Shown here: positions 30,813-44,500 of the stretch, in pieces | How positions within the stretch are numbered: position 1 is the stretch's first letter | Layout of the letters: the number at the start of each line of letters is the position of its first letter | Assembly (NCBI GenBank): GCA_005281725.1 | Contig: SSBO01000012.1 | Span: 20,287,060-20,351,059 of the forward strand | DNA length: 64,000 nucleotides | Reading direction: 5' to 3' | Source: Wuchereria bancrofti | Lineage: Eukaryota > Nematoda > Chromadorea > Rhabditida > Onchocercidae | Notes under the pieces: generated by a model | The model's input: the letters and a program-made list of their open reading frames with translations, nothing else | Database searches by the model: none | What the model was told of the DNA's origin: nothing | Translations under genes and position numbers: made by a program

Positions 30813-31757
30813 TTAAATCAATTCCAAAAGAGCACTACGAATATTCTGTTTCGTATTTTGCATATAGTTCCATCTTTCCAGATCATGAAGTGCACGACGA
30901 CGTCTTGACAATGATCCTTGACCTATTTCTATTCCATCAATTGATCGCTTTCTCTTTTTACCACAACAGCAGCAGCTTAAGATAAGTGGTATTAATTAAT
31001 TTATAGACATTTTATTAAATAAGTTCCAATTTTTTTTTCTTATACCACTTATTTAGAAGAATTTCAATATTTAAACTTTGGATGAGCAGTAACTAAAAAT
31101 TAAAATATAAAAAAAAATTTTTGGTTTATACATTTTTTTTACGTTATTAATATATATGGTTGAGATTTTTATACTATTAATAGTAGTAGCTATGATAATG
31201 GCTAGCAGTAATGATAATAGTAGTAATAGTATCAGTAGCAGTAACTCAATCATTCTTAACTTTTACTTTGTAATTTCAATGATGAGTTTAAATTAAGTTT
31301 AAATCTAGAATATATGAATTTTAAAAGTATATGATTGTAATTCAGATTAACTTTTGACTACTTCTCTATACTTTTAAAAATTGTAATCTTTGATAAATAA
31401 AATCATGTCGTATTAATTGTCAAATTGATTCTTAAATTTAATGAAAATTAAATATGAAACATGCCAGCAACAACAACAGCAACAACAACCGCAACAGCTC
31501 CGTTTAGAACGGACTAAAGCGGTAATATTCCTGATGCTATTCTCATCATCATCATCATCATCCATTGATGCTTCAATGGAAAGAAAACCGGATTCTCGTT
31601 TTGTATGAAGGAATGTATTAACATCCATCACAAATGGATCATCATATTTATATTTCATTGGAATAGCATAACATATTGTTACTGCTAAAAGAAGCACAAG
31701 AAGCAGTTGCTGATAGCGCCATGAAAGTTTGCTACTGAAGCGCAAAAGTAACATCAT
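30813..31757 (-). CDS. Secreted poly-cysteine precursor, paralogue B
   Basis: Unrecognised; sister of the gene at 27300-28186. Exon 1 is 31757-31465, exon 2 30975-30813. Order: signal peptide (about 1-31, LLLVLLLAVTICYA); an acidic propeptide with a run of six Asp; cleavage site RSKR at 83-86; then SCCG and a run of cysteines across the intron; GKKRKR at 103-108; then SIDGIEIGQGSLSRRRR and a charged tail ending ALLELI. The exon-2 reading frame needs phase 2. No GT donor in exon 1 provides it, but a GC donor does (TTGCTG|GCATGT at 31465/31464), giving 151 residues and 12 consecutive cysteines. The acceptor CTTAAG is also atypical. Unspliced, exon 1 ends CWHVSYLIFIKFKNQFDN. Gly before KKRKR could allow C-terminal amidation (inference). 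Exon 1 and the family likeness are firm; the junction is not. Confidence 0.65.
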
Positions 31758-31772
31758 CTCTTTCAATGAATG

Positions 31773-31784
31773 CTTCTGAAAAAA
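31773..31784 (-). promoter_or_regulatory. Probable trans-splice acceptor of cysteine-rich gene B
   Basis: TTTTTTCAG on the minus strand ends 18 bases before ATG 31757; no upstream exon is visible. Confidence 0.55.
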
Positions 31785-34700
31785 CAAAAATGATGCGCAA
31801 ATAATAACTAATTCAATTTCTCTTTTAAATGCGCATTTTCTTTTTTTCTTTTTTGCTTTTTGTGTTTTTCTCTACTGTATTATATAAATTTAACAATTAT
31901 ACACAATTAATTTCTTTCGTTTCCCTTTCTTTTCTGAACAGAACAGAAATAATAATAATAATTAGAGCAAAAAACAAAAGAATGGAAAATGAAATGAGCA
32001 AAACTTTTGAAAGATTTCTAAATTCAACTTTTTAAAACCAATTTTTACTTACAAATTTTAATTAAAATTGATGGTAACAACAAGCAAACATAATAGATAA
32101 CAACAACTTGTTTCTTTCTTTCTTTCTTTCTCCTTCTCTCTTTTTCACTTTATTACTACTTAATTTTTCATTTTATAAATGATTTTTTCATCTCAATTAT
32201 GATAAGGAATTATTATTAACTTCGTTTTGTTACTACATCACTTGTTTTGCAATCATGTTTACTGATTACAATTTTAAAAATATCAAGCTTGTAAGGAAAA
32301 TATTTTAGACATACAAATTATTATTTCCATTCCAAAAAGTAACTGATAATTCGTTGATATTTTTATCAACAAATGAAACTACATTTATCACTATATATTG
32401 TTACATGTTTGTTATCTATTTAAAAAAAAAATGCATCTTTTGACATTTTGCATGAAAGCATTTGAAAGGAAACTTATCCTAACATACCAAAAATTGAAGT
32501 TAAAAAAAAGAAACAAAAGAAAAAAAATTAAAGCATTTTCATTTGCATGCCATTTTTTTTTCAAATATGATGTTAGGTAGTTGGAAGCTGATTGAGATTT
32601 GCTGGCTGAAAATTTAATTTCAATTATGTTATGGAATACAAAAGAAAAGGAAAAACTTAAAAGTAATAAAACAACATAACAACTGCTACAAATTTCAATC
32701 AGCTGACACATTTTAAATTATTAGTGCTAGTTTTAATTTTCAAAGCAATAATGATATTAAATGAAACAGGTAGCATTAGTAGAAATGGAAATGGAAATTA
32801 AGTTGATTGAATTTAATTCATTTCAATCCTATTTTGTTAAATTTAAAAGCATACATTATTTAGACATTTTGAAAAAGAAAAAGCGTCAATCAAATTCAAT
32901 TCGGAAATTAAATTTGATTGAGTGAGGAACAGGAAAAAAGTTGCCATACTTCATTTTAATAAATTTATTTTCAGAGGAATTGTTTCAAAAATATCCAATT
33001 TTTTGTCTAAATAAATATGAAGTGGAAAAGAAATGAATTCGAAGCATTTCAACCAATCATCAAATTGCTATCATAAATTGCTAATTAGTAAACGATATTA
33101 TTATCATTATTATCATTAATTAATTATCACTTGAAAGTAAGAAAGAAGAAGTATCATTATAAAAGCAAAGTACCACGCAAATGATATTTCATTGTGAGTA
33201 TAAAATACCAATACCAATTCTGCGGTAAATCTTGTATTTATGTTGAGGAATTTAAATTTCGTGCAATAAAAGGAAAGAAGAAAGAGGCAAAAAAAATTTT
33301 TCATTTCATACCGATATTCCACAAAGTAATCAAGTAAAAAAACAGGAAGAATATTTTAGTGTTTCTTCGAAAGGTTAAAAAAAAAGAGCTTTTGACTTTT
33401 TTTATGATTAAATAATTTTCTAGTACATACGTATAGCTGCAATTTCTGATATGAAGAATCATCTGAAACATGACTTAAACATTTAAGTTTTCAACTCTTA
33501 ATCATTTAATTAATTAATTAGCATTACATATTCGCGATGATCGATATACAAAGTTATACATTAAATTCATTTTAGATGAAAAATTTGAAATGAAAAAAAG
33601 TTTTTTTTCTCACTTTTTGTTAATTTTTTTGTTCCACTGTAACATTCATTTCATCAATCATAAATTGTTCAGGATAAAATGAAAACAAAACGAAAGTTTA
33701 ACTTTTTGCTTAGATAAAGTACTTTCGTAATTATATCACTTTTTTTTTCGTTTTCTTTTTTTTTTTGTTTCGTTTATGGAGCCTTAGTATTTAGTTGTAA
33801 AAAAAAGTGATAGAAACAGCAAAATACTTTCTAATTTGTTGTATAATTGCTATAGATTCCAGTTAATCATTAAAGAAATTTCAAAAAGTTTCAATTAATC
33901 ATTAAAATTCCTCTTTTTATTTTCGTTTCTTTTATCATGTTTTCTTTCCCATTTCATTCTCAGTTTTTCTTCTGATAAATAAATTGTCGTTTTTTTTTCA
34001 GCAGAAACTTCCATTCCGTGCGAAATATTTTCCTATTTCATATAAAAAAATCAAAATAAAACACTGAATTTTTGGGCGTACAATCTTGAACTGAAACAGC
34101 AAAATGAATTAAATTTTTAAAAAAGCAAAAAGAAATTAATTTTTTGAGTTTAAACTATTCCAGTTGTTCAAATAATTTTTAAGTGATTCTATTGTTGTGT
34201 AATAATTTCATTGATTATTTGATAATGTAAATCCATTCAGAAACAAAAAAAAAAAAAAGGAAAAAAATAGCCCCAACAATCGCTGGAGTATTACCCACAA
34301 TATATATGCATATTTATCAGTTTCATTAATCATTTATCAATGATAAATATGCATCTTTCACTCACAGTTAATTCAGTTAAACTTATGCGCTGAACATTTA
34401 AGCTTAAGCCCTTATCACCTCAACTTATCACTGAAATCTATTCATTTAACAACTTTCTCAGCTAGTATAGCTTGCTGGAAATCTGTTATAAATTTTAGTT
34501 ATATATTCCGGTTAAAATTTCAGTCATATGCTTAAGGTTCGATGCGGAAGAATTAAAATGATAACTGTTACAAACAATATCCATGCATTATACAGAGCAT
34601 CTTCGCTCCATTGGAATTGTTTATTCATAATCATTTAAATTCAACATAATTTTCTTACCTAAATTTAAATGCAATTCATGGAACAGAAATAAAATCTCTT

Positions 34701-35545
34701 CGAAGATGCTTTCGAAAAAAGGTAATAATTTTTAAGAGATACAACGAATACAAAAGTTCATTTTTAAGTCTATTTTTGTGTTAGCAAAAGGAAGAAACGT
34801 TCAGTATTGAAAAAGAAAGTAAAAATGGGAAATTAAATTTACAATTACCTAATGCAACAAAATCAGCTCGAGTTTATAGCTAATTTGACAGGTTTAGGTA
34901 ATGCTAATGTTACAGGCATACACACATACACATACATACATACACACATGCATACACACACACACACATAGAGAGAGAGGAACAGAAACAATTTATCAGT
35001 CATTCTTTAAAACATAAAACCTTTTCCCAACTTGCCATTACTGTCAACATTTGACGTTAAAGTAACTTTTCAATATTTTTATTGATAAATTTTGTCACCC
35101 AGATATGTCGTGTAGAATAAAAACGCACCACACACCGTCCTTTTTTTTTTCGGAAACTTCATTTATTCGAAAACCATTTGATTGTAAAACCTTTTATTTA
35201 AATCTAATGAAAAGAAGAAAAAACTTATGCTTCATCGTAATTACCAAAAAGAATCTAATTTAAAATATATGTTGCAAAAAAGAACACAAGAAGTATAGAA
35301 GAACGGGAAGTATTACAAGATTTTGCTTATATTTTTGCAAAGATAAACATCTTTTTTCATTCGTAGATTTGCATATTAAAATTTTTAAATAAGGAAAAAA
35401 CACAAAAAGTTCTAAAAGCACATTTTTGAAAAGTTTTATTACCATATTTTTTTCAATAAAAATGTAGAGAAAAATTAGAATACACTTCTTTTCCAATACC
35501 TATCAACATAACGGTACAAAAACACAGTTGATAATTTTCAAAACT
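31785..35545. other. Non-coding spacer
   Basis: AT-rich with long A and T runs. No exon was supported on either strand. A CA-type microsatellite lies at 34918-34980. Confidence 0.6.
34918..34980. repeat. (CA/TA)n microsatellite with GA tail
   Basis: CACA/CATA units followed by a short GAGAGAG run. Confidence 0.9.
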
Positions 35546-38500
35546 TTATTTTATTGTTTTCAGCCATAACCGTAAATCTTCACCTATAAACTGAAAAAAA
35601 ATGGTTCAAGGAAAAAAGGAAATTCATACTTACTCAAACCACATACATTTACCCTAGCAATAAATAACTGCAAGCAAAGGCTTGTCGACTTACAGCATTC
35701 AGTTATTAGTTCGTGTCCAAAAATACAACATTGAACGAGAATTAAAAACAAATACATATATCGCAAAAATAAGGTTCGAGCATATTGAAACCACTGGGAA
35801 TTTGCAGAATTAATACATTCTTTAGTTAAAATTCCATGAAATTTCTTACCATTCATTAAGCCAATTCCAGCAATAACATTATCTTTTAATCAATACTTCC
35901 TATAAATGAATTCGAAATTATTCTAAGATAAAGATTTAAAAAAGAAATTACAGCAAAAACTTTAGAAATCCAAAACACTGAGCCAGAGAAAATTTATAAA
36001 TGTCATTTATCAAATGTGCTTTTCAGAATTTTGTTTGACAATATGAAATGTTTCAGTATGGAAAAAGTTTCAGTTTTACCAATCTTTTCACATGCATAAT
36101 TAATATTTCAGTGCTTTTACTAACCTCACCATTCGGTAACGGTGCAATAAGTATTTCTGCACTACAGTAATCTCTTACAATTTCTCGCCATGTCTTCCGA
36201 TAATTCCGATCTTCTGCTGGATTTAGCGGAGTACCATAAAATGAGCCAACAAGTTGTGGTAATGCTGAGAGCTGAAATAAGCGTGAGAGCTTTTCTTTTC
36301 CTTTTCCTTTCTACATCCTGTACAATCATACAATATTTCGATAATTTCAGCATTCAAACATTTAACCACCAGTGCTATGATTTGTATATAAGACAACTTC
36401 AGAAGACAGTTTACAATAAAAATAACGTTATAATAAAAAGTTTATAATAAAAATAAATAAATTCTGCTAAAATTTTATACAACGCAGCACTAATGTACTT
36501 AACGTAAAAAAAAAGAAAAAACACATAGAAATTCCGTAAATTCGAAACAATTAAGTCCGACCAACTAAAAGAAATAAGGATAAATTATAGGAACTACAAA
36601 AAATCCAACCAAAACTGGATTTGGCGACCGTATATCCAACAGTAATTCTATCACTTTTGCAAGTTTCTGTAGTGGGCTTTTGTTCTGAAAAGTATTAGAA
36701 ATTAAGAATTTGTAAATCGGTTTAAAAAAATATTGGGATAAAATAAGGAATTTCATTAGAGCCAGAAAAAAAAGACCGTTCCATGTCTTGATATTATAAT
36801 AAATGATGTTAAAGCACTGAATTAATTTATGATTCTGCCTAAAATCTTCAAAATTCTGTGAACTTTGCATGCAAACATATTTATGCAGCCGCAGTAATTA
36901 GATTACTTTAAAATTCAAAATAAAGTTTTGGAAATTTCAAACAGCCTAGATCTATTTCAAGAATGAAAATATTATACTAAGCCAAATTTTCCTAATTGAT
37001 TTAGTTTACAAACTACAAGTTAAAATAATCATTACCGAATTACGACATCCCAGTTCATCAAATAAGTTTTCCAACCAGTCTTCATCAGTTTGTGTTTGTT
37101 TTGATAACTACAACAATTTAATTAGCAATTAGCAAATTACAGGGGATTTATCATAATCTGAGGATTTACCATGGAAATGAAATTAAATATAAAAATAAAA
37201 ACATTTGGAAATTAATCCCGATGAGGTGAACGATATCAATAAGCATAATTTAAGTAATAACTTGTGACTAATTTATAGCTGAACGAAAAAAAGTTCATGT
37301 TAATAATGGACCTGTGCAACTTCTTTATTAGGAAGATGAGGAAAAAACTTGTTCGATGAAATGTTTCTCAACACTGTACAATCGTCAGAATAACCCTCAT
37401 CATATCTAAAAATACAAATTTAATTTAAAACATGTTAAAAGATCAACACATCAAAATATATTTTAATTCATTAGTTAGAGCATGAACTGGAATGCATTCT
37501 TCTTGCTAAATCTATATTTAATAAAAATGATAGAACATACTCCTGAAATCGACTCTGTTTATGAGGTTGCATTTGTTGCACAGATGTTGTCCAACCGTTG
37601 CGACCCGAATGATCTGTTTTATAATTAAACTTATGATTAATACTTTTAATTCAAAGAAAGACAAAGCTTCTAATAAAGATTAAAATAAAACGAAACACTA
37701 TGGCTCTCATATTTATTTCTATAAAATCAAACTAAGGATATCATAGTAGAAAGAGTAGAAAATTTTTTTTTTCAGAATCAATTACTTTTTCAAGTCCATA
37801 TTCATAAAACCTAATCAATCAGCGAATATGTCTTAAAGTTGCATAAATTTTTTGACACATTTGGTCACTTTTTTTTCGGCAAAAATGTTAAAAAATAGTA
37901 GCAGTCAATAATGGAATATAATCTATGAGAACGAAAAATAAAACTTTTGCAGGAAACTCACCTGAAGATGGCTTTTCAAAATTCTCACTCGAATTGCGAT
38001 GATTGCCAATGTCATCTGCTGAAATATTAAAATAAGCTATTAAATTTGGTGCAATTTGTTTGCACCAGGATAGTTACTAACTGGTATTCTATCAGTTTAC
38101 TACTGCTTACTTTTGTGTAATCATTTTCCTTCCTAGCGATACTTCTTATCGTTATCATAAACAAAATTTCAAAAGAACGTTCAAAAGAAAACATTAAAAT
38201 ATAAAACTTGGTCATCACCATTAATTTTATTAAATGATTACTGGACAAAATTAAATAAATCATAGATTTAAATTACTTCTGCCTTAAACAAGAGTAAGAT
38301 TTAAATTACGTGATGCAAGACCGATTGATGAATACGAACTACAATCACAATCAAATCAAATTAAAGTTCTATTTGCAGGCTTTGTAAAACGTAAAAATTT
38401 ACCTTGACGTGAAGTGCATCGACTACCGGTAGAATTAGGAACACTGTATGACCCATACGGTAGTTTACTAACCTCCTACAAAATAATATATCAATTTCAG

Positions 38501-41500
38501 AATACCTATACAATTTGTGTCAGAAAAAATTATTGAAAACCTAAATCAGATGATTTTATCAGATTCTCTGATTATCAAATTCTATGCTTTTAATTTTACA
38601 TGAAAAAAAATCTCCTATCATCAGTATTCCAATCAAACTTGTATAGGACGACAAATTTTATTGAAACGCACTCCTCTAAATTATCCACTATCATAAGCTT
38701 AAAATACTGCTACAATTATATGTATCATAATCACTCAATTTAATAAATTCCAAATTAAACTAATAAAGGGATAGGAGTAAATTGAGAAAGTAAAAAAAGA
38801 GAAATAGGTTTATTAAAATAGAATGTAATTATGAAATGTGAAGATTGCACATACTCGACATAAATTAGACGAAAAGAAGCGATTGCTCATGATGAGCGAA
38901 TAAAATATATGCAAATATAGCTACAGGTATGCAACACTGAAATTTATGCAAACTAATATATTAAACATAAATTTAAACGTAAGGTTTTCTTACAAACTAC
39001 ACGCATTAATGATGCAATTGCATGATAACCTAATAATATGAAAATCTTATTAATTTATGATCCCAATGCACGTGTATAAGTGAACATTAGAACATCTCTC
39101 GCCTCCCCCGCTCTCATTGTACGTGCATAAGTGAACATTAGAACATCTCTCGCCTCCCCCGCTCTCATTGTACGTGCATAAGTGAACATTAGAACATCTC
39201 TCGCCTCTCCCGCTCTCACTGTACGTGCATAAGTGAACATTAGAACGTCTCTCTTCTCGTCTACTCGCACTCTCTCTCCCTTCTTTCTCATCCAACCAGA
39301 GATGTGTATAGTGATTCATTTGAAGATGGACAGAACAACAGCGCAAGATGGTAAAACTCCGCCAATTCTTAAGCTTAAGTGGGATGCGACTGCTTCTCTC
39401 CATATTTACCTCATATAATTCTTCATTATCCCGTGAATTCATGATTTTACCAGTGGAAATTAGTAGCAATGATTAGTGTTTCAATATTAGACTATCGAAT
39501 TGTTAATACATCACAAAAGATTATCAGTAGTGAATTCTTCTTGACAATTGAAAAAGAATATGATAGAAGTTTAAGGGAACAAAATCAATGAATGATCAAA
39601 TGCAATCTTAATTCTATGACAGATTAAGATCGCTTTTATAATTCAAAAGCTTACAGATTTTAATTTCACGTTTTCATATGAGATCTTAGTTCCAGTTAAT
39701 GGACCTAGTACTACAATTATATTTTATAAATTAAAAATACCCTAAATTTTAATATTACCTTACCTACACTACCACACTGCAACTTCACCATATTTTTTTA
39801 ATTATCAAGCAGCTAAAAATAAAAAAACTAATATTATTCATAACACAGTATTATATGTAATCTAATGCTTAGTATCACATGTAATCTAATGCTTTTATAT
39901 GTAAAAACCTGCATATAGCCCGAGGATTTCACCTTAAGATTGTGAAACAAGAATACAATTCCCCACCTTATTCCTTATTTAAACCGCTTTTAACAAAAGA
40001 TGTATTAAGAAATCGAGTAATTCACCTCTTGGGTACGATCACATTGAACAAAATCATGATATCCAAATGACTGTGTTCCATGACATTCTTCACTATACTG
40101 TTTGTTATCAGCAACTGACTGCGAAGAACGCTGCCTCTAAAATATGAAAATTTTACCCTACCTCATATCTAAACAAAAAGTAACATGCTTAGTAAAAATT
40201 GTCTGCTTCCCTGTTCGATATAAATTTTTAATTTTCTTTGTGAAAACTGAATTCCATGTGATAGATTCACTACACACTACAGTGATAATTTGCGCATGTA
40301 AAATTTAAATTCCAGAAATGGACGACTGCAATAAAATAACTATACATAAATAAAATAGCTATTTAGCAACAGGATTTAGCCGAGATTCTTGCAAGGTAAA
40401 AACTGAACGTAAGTCACTCAGGTATGTTTTCAGTTTTCAAGTAAATGATCCTTAAATCGATGATAAAATCTGACTGGAAAGAACTGTTAAAGCAATAAAA
40501 AAGAATATATAGTGATCAATATGAGAATGATTTTGTTCTGCTACTATCCAAAAAAATAAGAATGTAACTGACCTGAATCAATTCTGCTGAACTTTTATTG
40601 CTAAAACTAGTAGACGAAGATGAGAACGGATTATGCTCTCGAAGATGGGAATAACTGAGTGACTGCTGCAAGGAACGTTCACCAATCGGCAGACGTTTTA
40701 CTGACTGCTGAAAAATCGAGAACTAGTTTTAGGAAAAGATGTGTCTTACTGATTGGAAACAAAATCAGATCCTGAACTTTTAATTTAAATAAGTGGAAAT
40801 TTTCGCATAATATCGAACTCATTTACACCACTCATTAAGGAATAAGCAGGCATTGAATGATGAAATCAAGAAGAAAATGAGGAAATATATGACCATAAAA
40901 AAGCATTTTTTGTAAGAAGTGAAAGAAAAATAATGATTGCTAAATAATTCGTATGTAATAATTTCAAAAAATCTTGAAAATTTTCAGGAAATTTGCTGGA
41001 AAAGCTATCTCATCCACAAATAAGGGCTCTTATAGTTCTTGAATATAACAGTTGCACCCAAACACAAAATTTCATTTATTTGGATTAATTTCTATCATGT
41101 TATAGATTATGTTGTTTAAAAAAAAAAAATAATAACACTGATCTTGTTTCCTCCACTATCCATCAATCGCATAAACTGCTGTTCAACGCAATTTGTATCT
41201 TTCTCTAAGTAACTTAAACGATCCTTAGCTCCATCCATATATGCTATTTGTAAAAAAATGTAAAGCAAGCTATTCTTACCACAACTTTGTTAATAGCGGG
41301 AAGCAAAATGATGGTAGGAACTTTGACTACGATTTCTTCTTTGAGTAAATGTTATAAAATTCGTTTCTTATATTAAGCAAAGAAGCGAAGGGAAAAAACA
41401 CTTGAAGTAGCATAAACTCCGGATTTAATAGACAAATGAGAGTTTTACTGAAACAAACAAAAACACCTAGCCAAGGATTTATTAACCTTTGAAGATGTTG

Positions 41501-44500
41501 AAGAAATATTGAATGTATTCAAGTTCCTTCTCGATTTCTTTTTTTGGTATTTTTTAGAAATTTTTACTTCTGAATCACTGCTATCAGCAGATTCCTCATC
41601 ACCTGTATATTTATCCTCACTCAGATTGACTGATTCCTATAAAAAATCTTCGATAAAGTATATATAATCTCTAAATTTTTCAGTTTATTACCACCATTAA
41701 TCAAGTGGAAAAATCTCTAAAATCATAACTTAAAGTGCAGAAAACATATTCACATAATTGTTTCACCGACAGCATAAAGCTACTTCGAAAATACGCGCAA
41801 ATAAAAGTCTTATTAATACCAAAACATGAAGACTTATTATTTAAACAAAGAAATACAACACTTATTGGATAGCTAAAGCAAGATTAGAGCAATAAAGTAT
41901 AATACGATTTTAGAATCAATAATATATTAGTATAATCAGATGGTAGAATCAAAAGAAGAAAAAGAACATAGTTTCAGTGATCAAAATTTGCTATGCTCGC
42001 ATCACCATAGTGATATATAAATAAGATCCTCAGCATTTTTCATCTGAGCGACAAAAAATTAGGATGGAAATTTTTGAAGTGAAAACTTACCAATGATTTT
42101 CTATGTGTTTTATCATGATTATTTTCTTGAATGTTTATTATTTTACTCGTATCAGTTGGCATACACGTTTCAGGCATATGATGAAGCATCACGTTATTAA
42201 TCCTACCAGTATTCCCATTATGCCCCGCATTGTTTACTTGTTTATCTTCATCTTTCGCCTCTTTATCCCAGTCCATTGTTTGTTTCTGAAGTCAAAAAAA
42301 AAAAAATTTTGTATGCATAATATAGGACAAAGTATATACATTATAAGTATGCATCTTAGTTTAGCTAAACGATTAAATAGGCTTCTTGCACTTTTCTAAT
42401 TATTCGAATGGAAAGACAATTAGAATGATTTCAATAGAACCATAATTCATCATTTAACAGCAGGCTCCTTTACTTGAATTCATTTCCATCAAAGAAACAT
42501 TTTGGTTATCTACATTTTGTTAAATTTCATTTCTCCTGCTTTACATGAAATAAAAAACAAAGAAACAAAGACAAAAAAAAGAAATGCAAGATAGTTCTCA
42601 ATTCAATATTTCAGCTTCGAGTTTATTCCTTTTTTTCTTTTTCCTTGAAAAAAAGACTTTTCTACTGCACTAAACTATGCCGAAAAATTATCTTGAATAT
42701 TGGATATCCGTTTACATTTGCGTATATTATTCGGTAAAGATGTTTCGCTTTTTTGAAATGAATCTTCTAATTAATGTATTATAAAAAGATGAAAAAAACT
42801 ATCCTTCAATCAAGAAAAAAACCATATCACACATTCACACATAAATTTGAGCGTATATAAAATGCGAAACCAGACTAGACACTTTAAAAATGAAAGAAAA
42901 TAAATCACATCATCAGCAAAAGTTGAAACTGCTGATGATTGAACTGCTTAAAAGTAAATAATGATTCATGAGTTATTACCTTCGAAGTACTTTCACCAGA
43001 GGCGATAACATCTTCTGAATATTTTACTGTTCCTAAATAAGATTAAGTGTTCGTAAGTTCACTAACAGAAGTTGTGTAAAATTTCATTGTACTATTACAA
43101 AGATGGATAATTTCAAGCCAATTTCCATGCATGGAAAAAAAGCAAACTGGAGGCATTCAAATATAACAAACCTATAATATTAAAACTTTCGCATGTAAAT
43201 GAATCATATAAAAATTTAATGCAAAATTATTTTATTTCTTACTTCACAAACATTAACTTGAATTTACCAAGATATGTTTTCTGCTCATGCTTCGCAGTGC
43301 TTAAATCACTACATCATTTTAGTTATCTGTCTTTACCTCGACTGGTAACTTTGGCGTGGTTGGTTGACGATGGCAAAAACATTGAAGAAGCAGCAGAAGG
43401 AGAAAGTTGAGAAAACTGTAGCAAAAAACTTGAAAAGGAAAAAATAAAGCATAAACCTTTGTCTAAAATGTTCGATATAGATGATCGACATTCTAAAGCA
43501 AATGTTGGAAGTGCAATATTATCGATGTTTGCCAACAAACGAAGATCTTCTGTTATTTCTTCGGGTACTAAAAATGAGAATGCTAAATTTAATTTAAAAT
43601 GTAGAGCCGAAATATAATAATTAAACATCAAGTATAGATGATATTTGCATTTTCAAAATTAAAAAAAGCTTAGTTGAATAATACAACGTCGAAATTCATT
43701 ATTAATCATTTTCTCAGTACCAACAGTAGAAAACGGAATAGCTCTTCAGCAGTTTTTCAGGCATATGCTTAAAAGCTAAGCACATTGTAGATATAATATA
43801 GTAGTTATAATTGTAGATATAATATTGTAGTTATAATAAATTAGGTAAACAAGTACAAGAAATCACTTAATAAATAACTCATTATTATTTACTGAGGTGC
43901 AGTGAAGATACCTACTTTTTACATTCGGACTTCTGAGTCTTACTCGAATGGGACTGTCATTAATTAAAATAACTTCTCGATAAAAAACTCGCAAAAAATT
44001 TTTCAACGCCGATTTATTCATGAATAATCGTTGGTGCTCCTAAAATGAGGTTCATTCAAAATTAATACCTAGAGAAGAACAGTAATTAAGGAACTGAAAA
44101 AAGCATAATAAATTCACTACTTAATAAAAATGTAATAAATATTAACCGAAGCATTCAAACTAATATTATAACGTTTCATATATTCGTCCCGGATGGTTTG
44201 ATAATCAAATTCGGTTTCATATGCTTTCAAATCCAGCAAAATTTGCAGAATTCGACGTTTACCCTAAATGTAACGTATGAAAAATGTAAGTATAATGCAA
44301 ATTTTTAGAAAGAAAAATTTGTGTAAAAAACTTGAAAACTTATCTCAGTTTATCAATTATCAATTCTGTGGTAATAAAAAATTTACTTGTTGCTTTCAGC
44401 AGTAAATCATACAGAACAAGAATATCAGATAAAATTTAATATACCATTCTTTTTCAGACTGTTGTCAACTTATAAAAGAAAAAGTCAAGCTTATAAACTT

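Noticed and set aside
34531..34560. tRNA-like GGTTCGATGC box
   Set aside because: No matching A box, stems or acceptor pairing around it.
35546..36271. Tudor domain at the C-terminus of the LOTUS protein
   Set aside because: Segment fits a third LOTUS better; no Tudor aromatic-cage pattern seen. The last joins are uncertain.
36190..36447. Plus-strand 85-codon frame
   Set aside because: Antisense of LOTUS exon 36271-36130, whose minus-strand frame has flanking splice sites in phase.
39050..39469. 139-codon and 78-codon minus frames over the minisatellite
   Set aside because: Open because the unit is 17 codons; no acceptor/donor pair puts them in the LOTUS reading frame. Kept only as a finding.
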